Shown: in pieces, positions 35,401 through 43,689 of the stretch
Numbering within the stretch: the first letter of the stretch is position 1
Layout of the letters: each line of letters opens with the position of its first letter
Assembly (NCBI RefSeq): GCF_050947875.1
Contig: NC_134576.1
Coordinates: 54,316,255 to 54,380,254, forward strand
Length of the DNA stretch: 64,000 bases
From: Dermacentor variabilis
Taxonomy: Eukaryota > Arthropoda > Arachnida > Ixodida > Ixodidae
Reading direction: 5' to 3'
Notes under the pieces: generated by a model
The model's database searches: none
Seen by the model: the letters and a program-made list of their open reading frames with translations, nothing else
What the model was told of the DNA's origin: nothing
Position numbers and translations under genes: made by a program

Positions 35401-36606
35401 GGATTCCGCCACTACGGCGTGCCTCATAATCAGAAAGTGGTTGTGGCACGTAAAACCCCATAATTTTCGTTTTTTAAAGGTGTTTCAGGTGTACTTGAGG
35501 AAGGCGCAGAATTTACTTGCGTGAAAAATTTTAATTTCCAGGCAGCGAATTGAAAATACTCACAAATACGCTTGCTGTTTACTAACTGTACAGCACAGGC
35601 TCCATTTGCGAGATTGAAGCCTAGTCACAGTGAAGTCATGTTTGATTAAAGCTGGCAAATCGTAAGACTCGCATTGTTTCCAAGATATCTGACCTTAAAA
35701 GGTGCTGCAAAATTCACTGGCATTCCATTTACCTTTTTGCCTAAAAGCGTTCGCAGAGCATTTCTAGACGATGTTAACTGGAATGACAGCGCACTTTGTA
35801 GCAGATTTTGGGGACGGAAATTTGGAAAATCGTCTTAGCTACGCATGATTTCTGCGAATAATACATGGTTTCACTACTGCTCGTTTTCAGTTTTGCAGTT
35901 GCATCACGTACTCCAAATTGCATAATTAGTTAGTTTATGAATGCTTTAATTTTCCAACTGGGCACTGCGATTTGTCGTGCGAGTTACGTACGCCTTTCCG
36001 TGCAATCCACTCGAACTTCCCAAATTGCTCCACGTGCACAACACGGGTAAAGAAAAGTCCCAACTAAAGAAATTGCCTCAAGGGAATATCAGGGCACGCG
36101 AATCTTATTCACCAGCCCGCAAAATGAAGGAACGTGAAAACTGGCACTACGTAGACTGAAACCATGGCCGCCCTCTCATAAGAAAGTCAATTGCGACCTC
36201 GTTTCCAGACTCAAATGCTGGTTTCGGCAAGTTCTAAATTAAACGTTTATTTGACTGATTTCCATACCGCAATGAGTTTTGTTTACGCGTTTTGATAGCG
36301 CCATATTACGCATGTTTGAGTGGCATGCAAACAAGTATATTTGGCTGATAATGCCTGCATTCGACAATGACAACATGTCTTCTTCCCATCATTCGTCCTT
36401 GCCTACATTTAGCCAAAGTCCTCACCAAGATCAGTTTTCCAACCAAGTACACTACGTCATGCTGCTTCGGAGGGAAGAACTACGACACACTCTACGTCAC
36501 TTCCGCTAGCTTCCCGCCCGAAGCCACGAGGCCCGAAGACGGACTGGTCTTCCAAGTGACCGAGCTCGGCGTGAAAGGAAAAGCGGCATTTGAATTCGCT
36601 GGCTAA
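16684..36606 (+). CDS. Regucalcin / SMP30 family protein, copy A (five exons joined)
   Basis: Join of 16684-16840, 22420-22614, 28991-29203, 34943-35089 and 36413-36606: 906 nt, 301 residues, close to the usual ~300 of animal regucalcins. All introns are GT-AG and phase 1. The family folds as a six-bladed beta-propeller that binds one divalent metal and hydrolyses sugar lactones; vertebrate members also affect cytosolic calcium signalling. By alignment with human regucalcin, metal ligands Glu18, Asn154 and Asp204 correspond to Glu15 (LGEGPHW), Asn155 (LSNGITW) and Asp210 (VPDGMTI); substrate contacts Arg101, Asn103 and Glu121 correspond to Arg103, Asn105 (RINDGK) and Glu123. The TTSCCFGGKNY signature is in exon 5. 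There is no signal peptide or membrane segment, so a cytosolic protein is expected. A close SMP30 paralogue with another substrate cannot be excluded. Confidence 0.92.
17250..18280 (-). mobile_element. LINE C-terminal fragment in intron 1 (shared by both copies)
   Basis: The minus strand gives broken frames containing CCSKIPNTTQ...MECEG, a Cys/His/Glu-Cys tail like those closing LINE ORF2s, and upstream an EVVRGIWK-like stretch ending in basic residues. The counterpart is at 55400-56420, so it predates the duplication. Clade is not certain. Confidence 0.5.
18478..18712 (+). mobile_element. tRNA-derived SINE in intron 1
   Basis: It starts with a tRNA-like head (GCCGCTGTGGCTATAGTGTT; B-box-like GGGTTCGATTGCC) and ends with the TCTCATAGC...AAACTAAGCC tail typical of tick SINEs (Ruka-like). 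Shared with copy B at 56618-56847. Confidence 0.7.
18720..20400. other. Intron 1 interior, no feature seen
   Basis: Unique-looking sequence aligned to 56850-58610 of copy B; no coding signal and no repeat recognised. Confidence 0.5.
20421..20490. repeat. (TA)n microsatellite
   Basis: About 70 bp of alternating TA. The copy B counterpart near 58610-58625 is only a few bases long, so this array expanded in A or collapsed in B. Confidence 0.9.
21828..21930 (-). mobile_element. Degraded SINE tail
   Basis: The minus strand has the usual tick SINE 3' half (CACTTAAAG-like, then GGTCGAAA-like and GGCAC...TAAAA motifs, all decayed). The copy B counterpart is 60005-60115. Confidence 0.55.
22420..22614 (+). 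CDS. Regucalcin A exon 2
   Basis: 195 nt, completing Asp53 (G|AC) through residue 117 plus one base. Acceptor CTGGTCGCAG, donor GCCG|GTGAGT. Contains RINDGK with Arg103 and Asn105. The protein sequence is identical in copy B; a single synonymous base change was seen. Confidence 0.92.
22667..22925 (-). mobile_element. RTE-type LINE 3' fragment, start of intron 2
   Basis: The minus strand encodes the end of an RTE-like ORF (EQVPMEGKRSRGRQRIRRCDE...WNELAQD) and a tail of GAC/GAT triplets. It begins about 50 nt after exon 2. Shared with copy B at 60833-61094. Confidence 0.75.
23305..23950 (+). mobile_element. RTE-type LINE 3' fragment, intron 2
   Basis: Plus-strand broken frames give YVYPGQLLTGDPDHE, VLTYGAETWRLKKKL and DDILIDIDGKKWSW, the RTE C-terminal region, ending in a GAT-triplet tail. 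Copy B keeps only the last third (61256-61575), after a deletion equivalent to about 23088-23655. Confidence 0.75.
23955..25139. repeat. Segmental duplication, block A4 (intron 2)
   Basis: Aligns with about 61580-62946. Copy B carries an extra LINE end at 61863-62038 that is absent here. An ORF at 24819-25046 resembles one at 62642-62854 but has no recognisable domain. Confidence 0.75.
25176..25192 (+). repeat. Poly-G tract at left end of composite insertion
   Basis: About seventeen consecutive G. A matching G/C-homopolymer block closes the right end at 28748-28782. Confidence 0.85.
25198..27480 (-). pseudogene. RTE-type LINE, minus strand, interrupted and frameshifted
   Basis: The tail of ATG/ATT triplets is at 25203-25235. 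Minus-strand pieces, in 5' to 3' order: RVPENWKNADIILIHER (27300), ACIDYEKAFDSVEIPAI (27060), QKMKIMINSRAKKQ (26510), YVYLGQLMTGNPDHE (26430) and WIRERTGIDDILIDI (26130). About 200 bp of foreign sequence at 26740-26920 replaces the region around the YADD-type motif. A plus-strand RTE splits it at 25361-25982. Clearly inactive. Confidence 0.8.
25361..25982 (+). mobile_element. RTE-type LINE 3' end nested in another RTE
   Basis: Flanked by an exact 12-bp target-site duplication ACTTAGTGTTTT (25349-25360 and 25983-25994). Contains one open frame of about 190 residues with VLTYGAETWRLTKRV, DDILVEITKNKWAWAGH and EGKRSRGRQKVRWADEI, then a TGATGA tail. The open frame and exact duplication make it the youngest layer here. 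Confidence 0.88.
27485..28740. other. Interior of composite insertion, no gene seen
   Basis: Up to about 27760 there may be further degraded RTE sequence. The rest has no recognised repeat or coding signal, except a G-rich stretch leading to the homopolymers at 28748. Confidence 0.4.
28748..28782. repeat. Adjacent poly-G and poly-C homopolymers
   Basis: A run of G, a short CGCG core, then two runs of C, forming a near-perfect G/C inverted repeat of about 35 bp. Confidence 0.85.
28991..29203 (+). CDS. Regucalcin A exon 3
   Basis: 213 nt, completing Gly118 (G|GT) to Ile188 plus one base. The acceptor is TCATATTCCAG; an upstream TTTGCAG at about 28940-28950 gives the wrong phase. Donor ATAA|GTGAGT. 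Carries Glu123 and Asn155 (LSNGITW) and the FDFDLASGDI stretch characteristic of the family. Confidence 0.92.
29204..30320. other. Intron 3, no coding feature; (TA)n at 29668-29692
   Basis: The first 450 nt align with copy B after its exon 3 and then diverge at a CA/TA microsatellite (29661-29692). The remainder has no recognised feature. Confidence 0.5.
30325..31110 (+). pseudogene. Degraded CR1-like LINE, RT C-terminal part
   Basis: Starts HSKYLGVIVFNDLD and continues RQLRNVPKHMKLLTHQRLTRPEL, the region after the RT core in CR1/L2-type LINEs. A later frame has a decayed FFIEQPKTGM stretch. Several frameshifts and stops are present. Confidence 0.65.
31445..32030. repeat. Local direct and inverted repeat cluster
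   Basis: Segments 31445-31650 and 31815-32030 are diverged direct copies about 371 bp apart, sharing GGCTTGCGCGT and CTCGACAGGAA. Between them, 31767-31830 is inverted relative to the end of the first copy (GGGACAAGATAA then CCCAAA). A poly-G tract lies at 31691-31710. Probably overlapping copies of one unnamed element. Confidence 0.65.
32306..32525 (+). mobile_element. Degraded tRNA-derived SINE
   Basis: Has an A-box-like GGTCGCTCAGCGGCCATGG, a B-box-like GGTTCAAACC, the CATTTCGATG body motif and a GGCGTGCCGCATAATCAGATC...GGCACGTAAAA tail, matching the better preserved copy at 35256-35468. Confidence 0.75.
32530..33080. other. Intron 3, no feature seen
   Basis: AT-rich sequence ending in repeated TATACTT words (33030-33080) just before the RTE tail; the same words recur at 33960-33985. 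Confidence 0.45.
33087..33950 (-). mobile_element. 5'-truncated RTE-type LINE
   Basis: The tail ATCATCATTATCATCATGG is at the left. The minus strand gives LRFADDIVLLINSG (the RT active-site region, about 33850) and the same C-terminal region as the element at 25361-25982, with frameshifts. TATACTT-rich sequence on both sides may be a blurred target-site duplication. Confidence 0.8.
34360..34790 (-). mobile_element. Older RTE-type LINE fragment
   Basis: The minus strand contains a diverged C-terminal RTE region (NEWSLTGHGMRIEQ, DEVRKFAGITWNQPVQ). Frameshifts are frequent. It lies about 150 bp upstream of exon 4. Confidence 0.65.
34943..35089 (+). CDS. Regucalcin A exon 4
   Basis: 147 nt, completing Ser189 (A|GT) to Thr237 plus one base. 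Acceptor ATCCGTGCAG, donor ACCG|GTACGT. Contains VPDGMTIDVNDKIWMACF with the metal ligand Asp210 and the VVQIDPETG turn that closes this propeller blade in the family. Confidence 0.92.
35256..35468 (+). mobile_element. tRNA-derived SINE (Ruka-like), well preserved
   Basis: A-box-like TCAGTGGCTATGG, B-box GGATCGAATCC, then CGATGGGGGCGAAA, GTGCACGTTAAA, GGTGGTCGAAATT and a closing GTGGCACGTAAAACCCC. This order is that of tRNA-derived tick SINEs. The family name is inference. It sits in intron 4 in the sense orientation. Confidence 0.85.
35470..36412. other. Intron 4 remainder, no feature seen
   Basis: No repeat or coding signal recognised up to the exon 5 acceptor CCTACATTTAG. Confidence 0.5.
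36413..36606 (+). CDS. Regucalcin A exon 5 (terminal)
   Basis: 194 nt, completing Ala238 (G|CC) to the TAA at 36604-36606. Encodes KYTTSCCFGGKNYDTLYVTS, the most recognisable family signature, and ends LGVKGKAAFEFAG, matching the LGVKG...YAG ending of animal regucalcins. Confidence 0.93.
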
Positions 36607-36659
36607 TGCCCCGGACGCCTTGGGAAAACCAATTTAGCACAGCTTATATGTAAACCGGG

Positions 36660-37031
36660 ATATCGGCGGCCATGGATGGATGGACGGATGGTTTGTATAA
36701 GCGTCCCCTTGGAAAGGGTGCGCTGGCTTTGCGCCACCATGACATATCTTTCTTATTTCGTCGAATGTCTTACCTCTCTTACTCTTTTAACAAACAATAA
36801 ATATTCTGCAACAAACATTTTCGGTACTTATTAGGAACTTCGTTTTTGTGCACCTACATCGTTTGTGGCCTCCATACTTTTCTGCCACCAAGCCTGCAAC
36901 CGCCTTTTACTAATCTCTATTGCGGGCATGTTTACTTTCCCCCTGCTCTGAGCTCGCTGAACCCGAGAACTTCAAGGAGGCCAGAAGAGTCTAAACCTAC
37001 AGCGTAGCCAATATCTTCAAATTCTAATAAA
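36660..37031 (+). promoter_or_regulatory. Regucalcin A 3' region with candidate poly(A) signals
   Basis: AATAAA occurs at 36796-36801 and 37026-37031 downstream of the stop. Between 36672 and 36780 is a GGATGGATGG-containing piece resembling a dispersed LINE 3' end, so the first signal may have come from a repeat. Confidence 0.4.
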
Positions 37032-37249
37032 ACATGTTGCATAGCTTCCCTTTAAGTTACCATAATAGCCGGTTTATTTTGGATTGCCGCCACCAAGGAG
37101 ATTGTTTCAACCTCATTGCCTTTGCATTTAACGCTCTTTTTTTTGCCATGCTGCTTAATATACCGACCGCGTACTTTCTGGTAAGCGCCTTAGTACTTTT
37201 CTTCTACTACGAGTCCATATTTTTTCCCTGTAGAAATACCTGAACAGTC

Positions 37250-37795
37250 TCCCGGCCCATTTACTTTCTTCCATATTCCTCAGTCATTCTTCATGATCAA
37301 TTTTATTGCCACTTTTCCTCACTTCAACACTTGTCCAGCCCATACATCTCACCTGTACGGATTCGTTTGTAGTCTTCCCGTGAGCTCCCAGTGCGAGGCG
37401 TCCGACTGCCATTTGGCTGCCATCGAGCACTTATTGTAGCTCTAATTTCAAGCAAGCGATCGCATTTCCAAATTTAAGTCTTGGAACCATTATATCTTTC
37501 CCAAAGCCCCTCGTACCTATAGTATCCCCATAGCGTTCTGTGTTTCTTTATGGCCGCATTTCTTAACCGCTTTGCTAATAGTATATTTTTCCTTATATCT
37601 GTTGCCCTCGTTTATTCATAAACCGAAGTATTTTTATTCTCCTACATGAGGTATTTCCCGGCCCTGTATTGACCCTGTCTGTTCACTGTTTTCATTAAAT
37701 ACAATAGGACCGAATTCTCAACCTTAAATTTCAATCCTAACATCTCACCTTCCTATCCACCCATATTAGCCAGATGTTGCCAGATAAGCAGAGTT
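37250..37795 (-). mobile_element. Degraded repeat, probably LINE coding debris
   Basis: The minus strand has short frames resembling LINE ORF2 (KFKVENS-like and VNRQGQYR-like stretches). Too decayed to assign; similar in style to the intron 1 fragment at 17250-18280. Confidence 0.35.
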
Positions 37796-37816
37796 GAGTC
37801 CGTCATTAGACCATAA

Positions 37817-40009
37817 GTGTTACGCCTGCTTGCCAGCTGTGTGGGAAAGATAATGGAAAAGATGCTCCTTGCCCGCTTGAAGTGGTACCTGGAGCACTAC
37901 AACATGTTACCGAATTGCATGGCTGGTTTTCGTCGAGATCGCTCTTCAGTAGACAGTGTTGTTGATCTCGCTACGTACGTCCAGCTTCAAAAGTCACGCA
38001 AAAGATTATGTGCAGCTTTGTTCTTGGATGTCAAGGGGGCATACGATAACGTATCTCACGAGGCTATCCTCGATGCTCTTGAGATGGTTGGTCTAGGTGG
38101 TCGAGTTTTCCAATGGATCTCTCATTACCTTTTTATGAGATCGTTCTTTGTCTGTACCTGTGATGGTAAAACCGCACTACACTACACGTACCGAGGTGTT
38201 CCTCAAGGCGGTGTACTAAGCCCTACCCTATTCAACCTCACACTCATTGGTCTCGTTGATCATCTGCCAGTAGCGATCAAGATATCAATGTACGCCGACG
38301 ACATATGTATATGGACCTCAGGTGTGACACGTCCTCAGATACGTGCAAGACTTCAAAAAGCTGCTACCCGAATAGCTATATACCTCCGCAACCAAGGTCT
38401 TGAAATCTCGTCAGACAAATGTGCACTGATGGCGTTCACTCGCAAACCAATGACACCCTACGCCATATCAATAAATGGCCAGATAATTTCTTATGAGAAG
38501 ACTCACAAATTTCTTCGCATAATCATTGATAGAGATCTCTCATGGAGCCCGCACGTGGCCTACTTGAAAAAGCGTCTGACAGCAATCTCCCAACTTTTCA
38601 AGTTTCTGGGAGGAAAGACTTGGGGAATGTCAGTGCATGCAATGTTGGAATTGTACAGGGCTCTTTTTCTGGGCTTCTTGAGATACAGTTTGCCCGTACT
38701 GACCAACACCTGCCAGACAAATCTTCGTGCTCTACAGGCTATTCAAGCTCGGGCTCTCAGGGTTTGTCTTGGTTTGCCAAAATGCACATCGATAGCAGCG
38801 ACTATTGCGCTTGCTCGGGACCAACCTATACAAACACACCTTGCGGTAGAAGTGTTGAGAGTGCACATTAGGCACGTTGCCCGTGCCTGTTCCCACCATC
38901 TGGCAGCACTACCGTCAGAAAGGCCGCAGGCAGCATATTGTACTACGCTTTCGGAGTATTACACCTGCCTCCCGTCAGGCTTCACCCCCGCAACTAAGCT
39001 ATCGATTCCTTTATGGTGTTTGGCTCGACCCGCAGTGCACCTCACCGTACCAGGAATCAGGAAAAAAATATGAGCTGTCATCCCCTGCTCTTAAACAACT
39101 AACTCTGCTCCTTTTACACGAGAGGTACGCGAAACACGTACATATTTATACTGATGGATCGGCAACTCTCCAGTGTTCCTCTGGAGCCGTGGTCTTCCCA
39201 GCGAAAGCCACACCATCAGTTTCAAGACATGTCACCCAACGACACCGATGGCCGCGGAACTTGCAGCCCTTCGCGCTGCACTTCGTCTCGTCAGCCAAGA
39301 GCAACCTCGAAGATGGTCAATATTCAGTGACTCGAAGGCTGCACTGCAATCTTTGCTATCGGCCCTGCGGCGCGGACCAAACGAACAACTGGTATTTGAG
39401 ATTAGAGAACTCATTCATACCTTAACTGAGAAAGGACACCACGTGACATTTCAGTGGCATCCAACTCACTGCGGAGTCATAGGGAACGAACACGCTGACA
39501 ACGCTGCTCGGTCGGCTCTTCAAGGGGACGAAGAGGAGCCGACACCCTTATCAAGGACAGATGCCGCTCGTAAACTTCGAATGATCAGCCGTGACGTCAC
39601 GTTCTCCTTGTGGAACGCTGGAAGTTTTCACGACTACCGACTCCAGAATCTTGACTACCCTCTACGCCTTTGTATTCCAGCTGGACTCTGCCGTCGCGAA
39701 GCTACCCTGCTTTGTCGACTATGGCTAGGGGTGGCTTTCACCAAGTATTTCGCTTACCGAATCGGATGGGCCGACGACGCCACGTGTGAGGACTGTGGTA
39801 ACGAGGAGACTTTTCAACACCTTCTTTGTGACTGTCCTCGATATAATTTGCAGAGACAATCACTCGCAACCGCGATAGCGCGCTTTGACCAAAGACCTCT
39901 CACAGAGGAACTTATTTTAAAATACCGCCATCACAAGCCATCGCAGCAGAGGGCGACGAGGGCACTGTTGCGGTTTTTGAGGGCGACAGAATTGGACAGG
40001 CGGCTGTAG
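37817..40009 (+). pseudogene. LINE ORF2 remnant: RT + RNase H
   Basis: RT motifs: GFRRDRSSVDSV, FLDVKGAYDNVSHE, GVPQGGVLSP and MYADDICIW (about 38290-38315). RNase H: IYTDGSATLQ, PMAAELAALRAAL, SDSKAALQSL and HCGVIGNEHADNAA, so all four acidic positions are visible. Knuckle: CEDCGNEETFQHLLCDC near 39790. Two compensating frameshifts break it: an extra base in the A run at about 39060-39070, and a shift back near 39205-39215. Otherwise it is open to the stop at 40007-40009. The endonuclease domain is missing. Confidence 0.85.
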
Positions 40010-40217
40010 CCTGAACAGATGTAGATAGTGCGGCAAGTGTCACTGTGCTGTGCGATGACAGTATTCGGTGCCAGTGACCGATTGTGATTGTGTGTCTACG
40101 CTCCTTCCTTTCCTTATCTCTACTTTGTTACCGCTTTATCTCCCCCTCCTCTCTCTCCCCAGTGTAGGGTAGCCAACCGGATCTTTTTCTCTGGTTAACC
40201 TCCTTGCCTTTCCCCTT

Positions 40218-40223
<6 letters not shown>

Positions 40224-40275
<52 letters not shown>
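40224..40275 (+). repeat. (CT)n microsatellite at LINE 3' end
   Basis: About 52 bp of CT repeat, the tail of the LINE above. Confidence 0.9.
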
Positions 40276-40279
<4 letters not shown>

Positions 40280-41285
40280 GGTCTCTTACTGCTGTGTACG
40301 TCGCGGCTATAATGTATTTTTTCCTCTATTGCTGAGTCAAGCTGAGCGGTTTCGCAATTACATTGTATCCACGTAAAGGAGTACTGACATACTTCTTTAC
40401 TTCTTTAATTCTTCCTTTAAATGAAACTCCAAGCAATTACGCGCCCTTGTAAAACAAATACTGGCAAGCTTCAGGTCACTCTAAGTAATTCGCTATATTT
40501 GCATTCTAATACTTCATTCTAGGAATCTGTTCGAGTGCTAAGATGGTGGACACACGGCGACATGTCGTCATTATACACTGAGCGCTATTTTGGACCATGA
40601 CAAATTCCGCTACAGTGTCGGATGTGACATCTTGTCAGCTCTGATTGGGGCCCCCGTACGCCCATATTTTGTCGAGCGGAAGGCACCAAATTGCCAGGGA
40701 AATTAGAGAGGCGTTCCACATCAAAAATATATGGGAGAATACTACGTCAGTGAGTCGTCTATTTTGTTGATGGGAAAGGGATACGCATATCTGTACAGCA
40801 CGTGTTGCGGGATTCTTTGAATGCAAATTCAGCAGTTGTTAGATTGCATGTTTTTAGTTAAGACTGAAGGGCGTGGCTAAGGAAGTAATTCGTTGGTGTG
40901 ATTCACGTGACAGGACAGCAGGTGGCGTGCGCTGCAGCTGGTGGTAGTTAAGAAAAATTGACAGTCACTAAAGTATCCTCACGTGATTTCAACGCGGAAG
41001 CATTGTGACTTCACTGAGTTACCACCATTAAAAGCTTCGTAAGTACGACAACGTGTTTGCGTTCCGTTCTCCGCTTTCCTTTCTCTGTGTTCATTAATCA
41101 CCAGACCGCAACCATTCAGACGTCATCGCCAAGTAGCTACGCGTTCACTCAGTGATTGCTTCATAATGGCCTTCATGACGTGACACGCGACGTGACGTAA
41201 TGCGTGAGCATCTCGGAACCAATTTCACCTCGGATTATCACGTGACCATGATCGGGGACGTGATACATCGTCACGTGTACTGTAC
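40280..41285. other. Spacer, no gene seen
   Basis: Contains many CACGTG/ACGTGAC words (for example near 40905, 40980, 41180 and 41240) but no coding signal. Confidence 0.4.
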
Positions 41286-41292
41286 AACTCTA

Positions 41293-41440
41293 CCTTAGTC
41301 CATTTTGCTCCAATTTGTACCACCCTTAATATACCTTGCTCCACTTTGATCAACCTTGACCCGCTTTAACTCACCTTCATTCACATTAATTTACCCTAAT
41401 TCACCTTACCCCACCTTAAGCCACCTTACTCTAACGTCAC
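41293..41440 (+). repeat. Degenerate 11-bp minisatellite
   Basis: About thirteen tandem units of roughly 11 bp with a CCACCTTAATT-like consensus, each diverged by a few bases. Confidence 0.7.
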
Positions 41441-41484
41441 AGCCAGCTACCACGTGACATGTGCAATGACGTTTCGTACTGGGT

Positions 41485-41557
41485 CGTGGCGTCGGGGAAC
41501 AGTGCTCGTCGCGCGCCCCGGAGGTCGGGGTTCGATCCCCACCCGGACCCAAATGTA
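41485..41557 (+). other. tRNA-like sequence / SINE head
   Basis: A 71-nt stretch starts GGGTC and ends GACCCA, which can pair as five acceptor base pairs, and contains a perfect-looking T arm GGGGTTCGATCCCC (B box). An A-box-like TGGCGTCGGGG is present but the anticodon arm is not convincing. More likely a tRNA pseudogene or SINE head than a working tRNA. Confidence 0.4.
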
Positions 41558-41759
41558 CCAAATTTGCTTTTCAAAGCCCCATCGATTTACTTTGTTTACA
41601 ATAACCTCGCTGAGCAATTTGACGTCAATCCGAGAATTCTCGACGTGTTTTTACTTCTTGAACCGTCAGTCGTTTTTTGGTGCCATCGCTTGATCACGCC
41701 GGATTTTCTGCCTCATTGGACGGGTAATGCGTTCACGTTAAAAATGCTTAGGAATTAAC

Positions 41760-42272
41760 CATCATCCGTGTACGTAACGTAAAAAAAAAGAACGAATAAG
41801 ATTAATAAGGGAGTGAAACTGAAATGAGTCACATATTGATACATCAATTTAAGGTCATTGCTTATGTCCATTTATTCATTTAAATCGCCTCAGTCGCCGC
41901 GGCATTATAGAGGGAATGTGAATTACCAGAACCAGAAGGCAGTATTGCAGAAAACTACAGAAATTAGGCAACCGTACGACACAGGTTACAATATACTATG
42001 GCTACATAAAAAATAATACAATACGGTATGCGAATAAACGGTTACATTACCTGGTGTTAGTGAGATAGAAAAAACAAAACAAAATGAATCACGTTATGGC
42101 TACTGAAAGTAATGAAACATCCATAAGGTAATGCGCTGCTAATTTCTTACTTTATAGATTTTTTGAATACCAATTTGTTTTTTGTCATGTACAGTTACCG
42201 TATAATTGTATCTTGTTAGTTTACCTTTCTCTGTGCTTTGATTACTCCTCTGTGCCCTCTAAGATGTGTTGT

Positions 42273-42304
<32 letters not shown>

Positions 42305-42480
42305 ATTGCGAGTTCGGCCACTTGCCGAGTTCGGTCGGTCTTCTTTCTTTCTTTTATCCGCATTTAACCTTGCCGCGCGGAGTATTACTACCAACATATG
42401 TAAATGCATTCTGCTTGTCACTTCCGGACCCGTGTGAGTGGCACCTCGAATGAGACGAGCGGTGTCGTTCCGATGAATTG
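41760..42480. other. Spacer with (AAAT)n tail at 42273-42300
   Basis: The AAAT array follows TGTGTTGTAAAT, the way CR1-type LINEs end, so 42130-42300 may be a LINE 3' UTR fragment on the plus strand. No coding sequence. Confidence 0.4.
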
Positions 42481-43209
42481 TTAAGAGGAAGCTTTAGCTC
42501 GGGCCCAACTCCGACGCGGCCTATTCAAATACATGTAAAACGCAAAAACGTTTTTCTGAGATGACCCCTGAACCAATCTTAATGAATTTTGTTGCATTTG
42601 AGAGAGAAAAGTAAGTGCAGTGACTGTCGGAAGCGGAATTTCGATTTAGGGCTTGAGTTCTGTTACAAGAACATTCAAAAATTCGGGTTTCAGAAACATA
42701 CAATCACGAAGTTTATAAATTCATAGCACTACATCAAGAACAGATATCGCGTGTATGTGAACGGCATTTATTAGATCATTGAAAGCGGACAAATTCTATA
42801 TGTCATTTTACATCTTACCTGGATTTGTTACGTTGGTTACAAGGGTTCTGCAAATGCTGTATTTCCTTGTTACACATTTCTTAAAGATTAATATCTAACA
42901 TATCAATCTTGCCCGCTTTAGGTGTACTATTAGGTTCAATTCGCAGAATTTTATTATCATTTTTTCCTGCACAGTTACGGAGTTGTAAACGTGATAGCTT
43001 CGTATTATAAAAATTTTTGGTTTTCGCCAATTTTTACTAAAAAATTGGCGACCTTAATCAAATGTTCGGAACCAACATTCACTAGATCTTCAGTTTTTCT
43101 TTTAAATGCAACAAACCTCGTCGAATTTGGTGCAGTGGTTGCCGAGAAAAATGATTTCTCCTTTTACATGTATTTACAGAGGAGCATCCGTGTTAAAGCT
43201 TCCTCTTAA
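42481..43209. mobile_element. TTAA-bounded MITE-like element, complete
   Basis: 729 bp beginning TTAAGAGGAAGCTTTAGCTC and ending GTTAAAGCTTCCTCTTAA. The ends form an inverted repeat that continues imperfectly for about 60 bp (ACATGTAAAA is shared). TTAA at both ends fits a piggyBac-type target duplication, but no transposase is encoded, so the superfamily is inference. Related copies are at 935-7168 (split) and 14272-14862. It marks the approximate left edge of duplicated block B. Confidence 0.75.
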
Positions 43210-43623
43210 TAAAGTATGTGTACTAGATCGCACGCCCGAGGCAGCCCTTCGAGGTCGCTGCACGGAACTACAGAGCGCGACACGTCGGGGGCCATAATTA
43301 GCCGTGCGAGCGTCCTTGGTGCTGACGGCGAGCGGGCAACGTCGCGCTGAAGCATCGAAAGAAGCGGAATGGGGTGCGTGAAGATAAAAAGAGGAAATTG
43401 AAAATAAAAAAAAGAAAGATACATTGAGCGGCAATCAAGTGTCCGCAGACACGCGCAACCCACCCGCAGCATAGAGAGACGAGAGGCCGAGACCTCCGCG
43501 TGTTTGGGTAAGGGACGGCCGGTCACGTGACTGTTCGCCTGCGACGTTCTTTAGTGTGCACAGCGGGATTCCGTGTAGTGGCACGGAGCAGGTTTCTTTT
43601 CCTTTTTTTTTAGTTTGCTTCAG

Positions 43624-43689
43624 GTTTCGCCGGCAAAAGTCTGCTCTGAAAGTGGTGGCAGAGAAACGGTGTCTGCTGTTCCAGGCAAG
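43624..43689 (+). other. Possible 66-nt non-coding exon, copy B
   Basis: Same length as 7596-7661, with acceptor GCTTCAG and donor AAG|GTGAGC both kept despite several substitutions inside. No conserved frame. Confidence 0.25.

Larger units (their letters stand above)
37812..40275 (+). mobile_element. 5'-truncated RNase-H LINE with CT-rich tail
   Basis: Begins inside the reverse transcriptase (LLASCVGKIMEKML) and runs through RNase H and a Cys/His knuckle to a pyrimidine-rich 3' region ending in a (CT)n tract. It lies between the two regucalcin genes in the same orientation. It is a different family from the LINE at 1552-7042: the RT core reads GVPQGGVLSPTLFN rather than GTPQGSVISPMLFN. Confidence 0.88.

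Noticed and set aside
37817..39073. Possible host telomerase or other cellular reverse transcriptase
   Set aside because: Motifs, adjoining RNase H and Cys/His knuckle are those of a LINE ORF2; it is also frameshifted.
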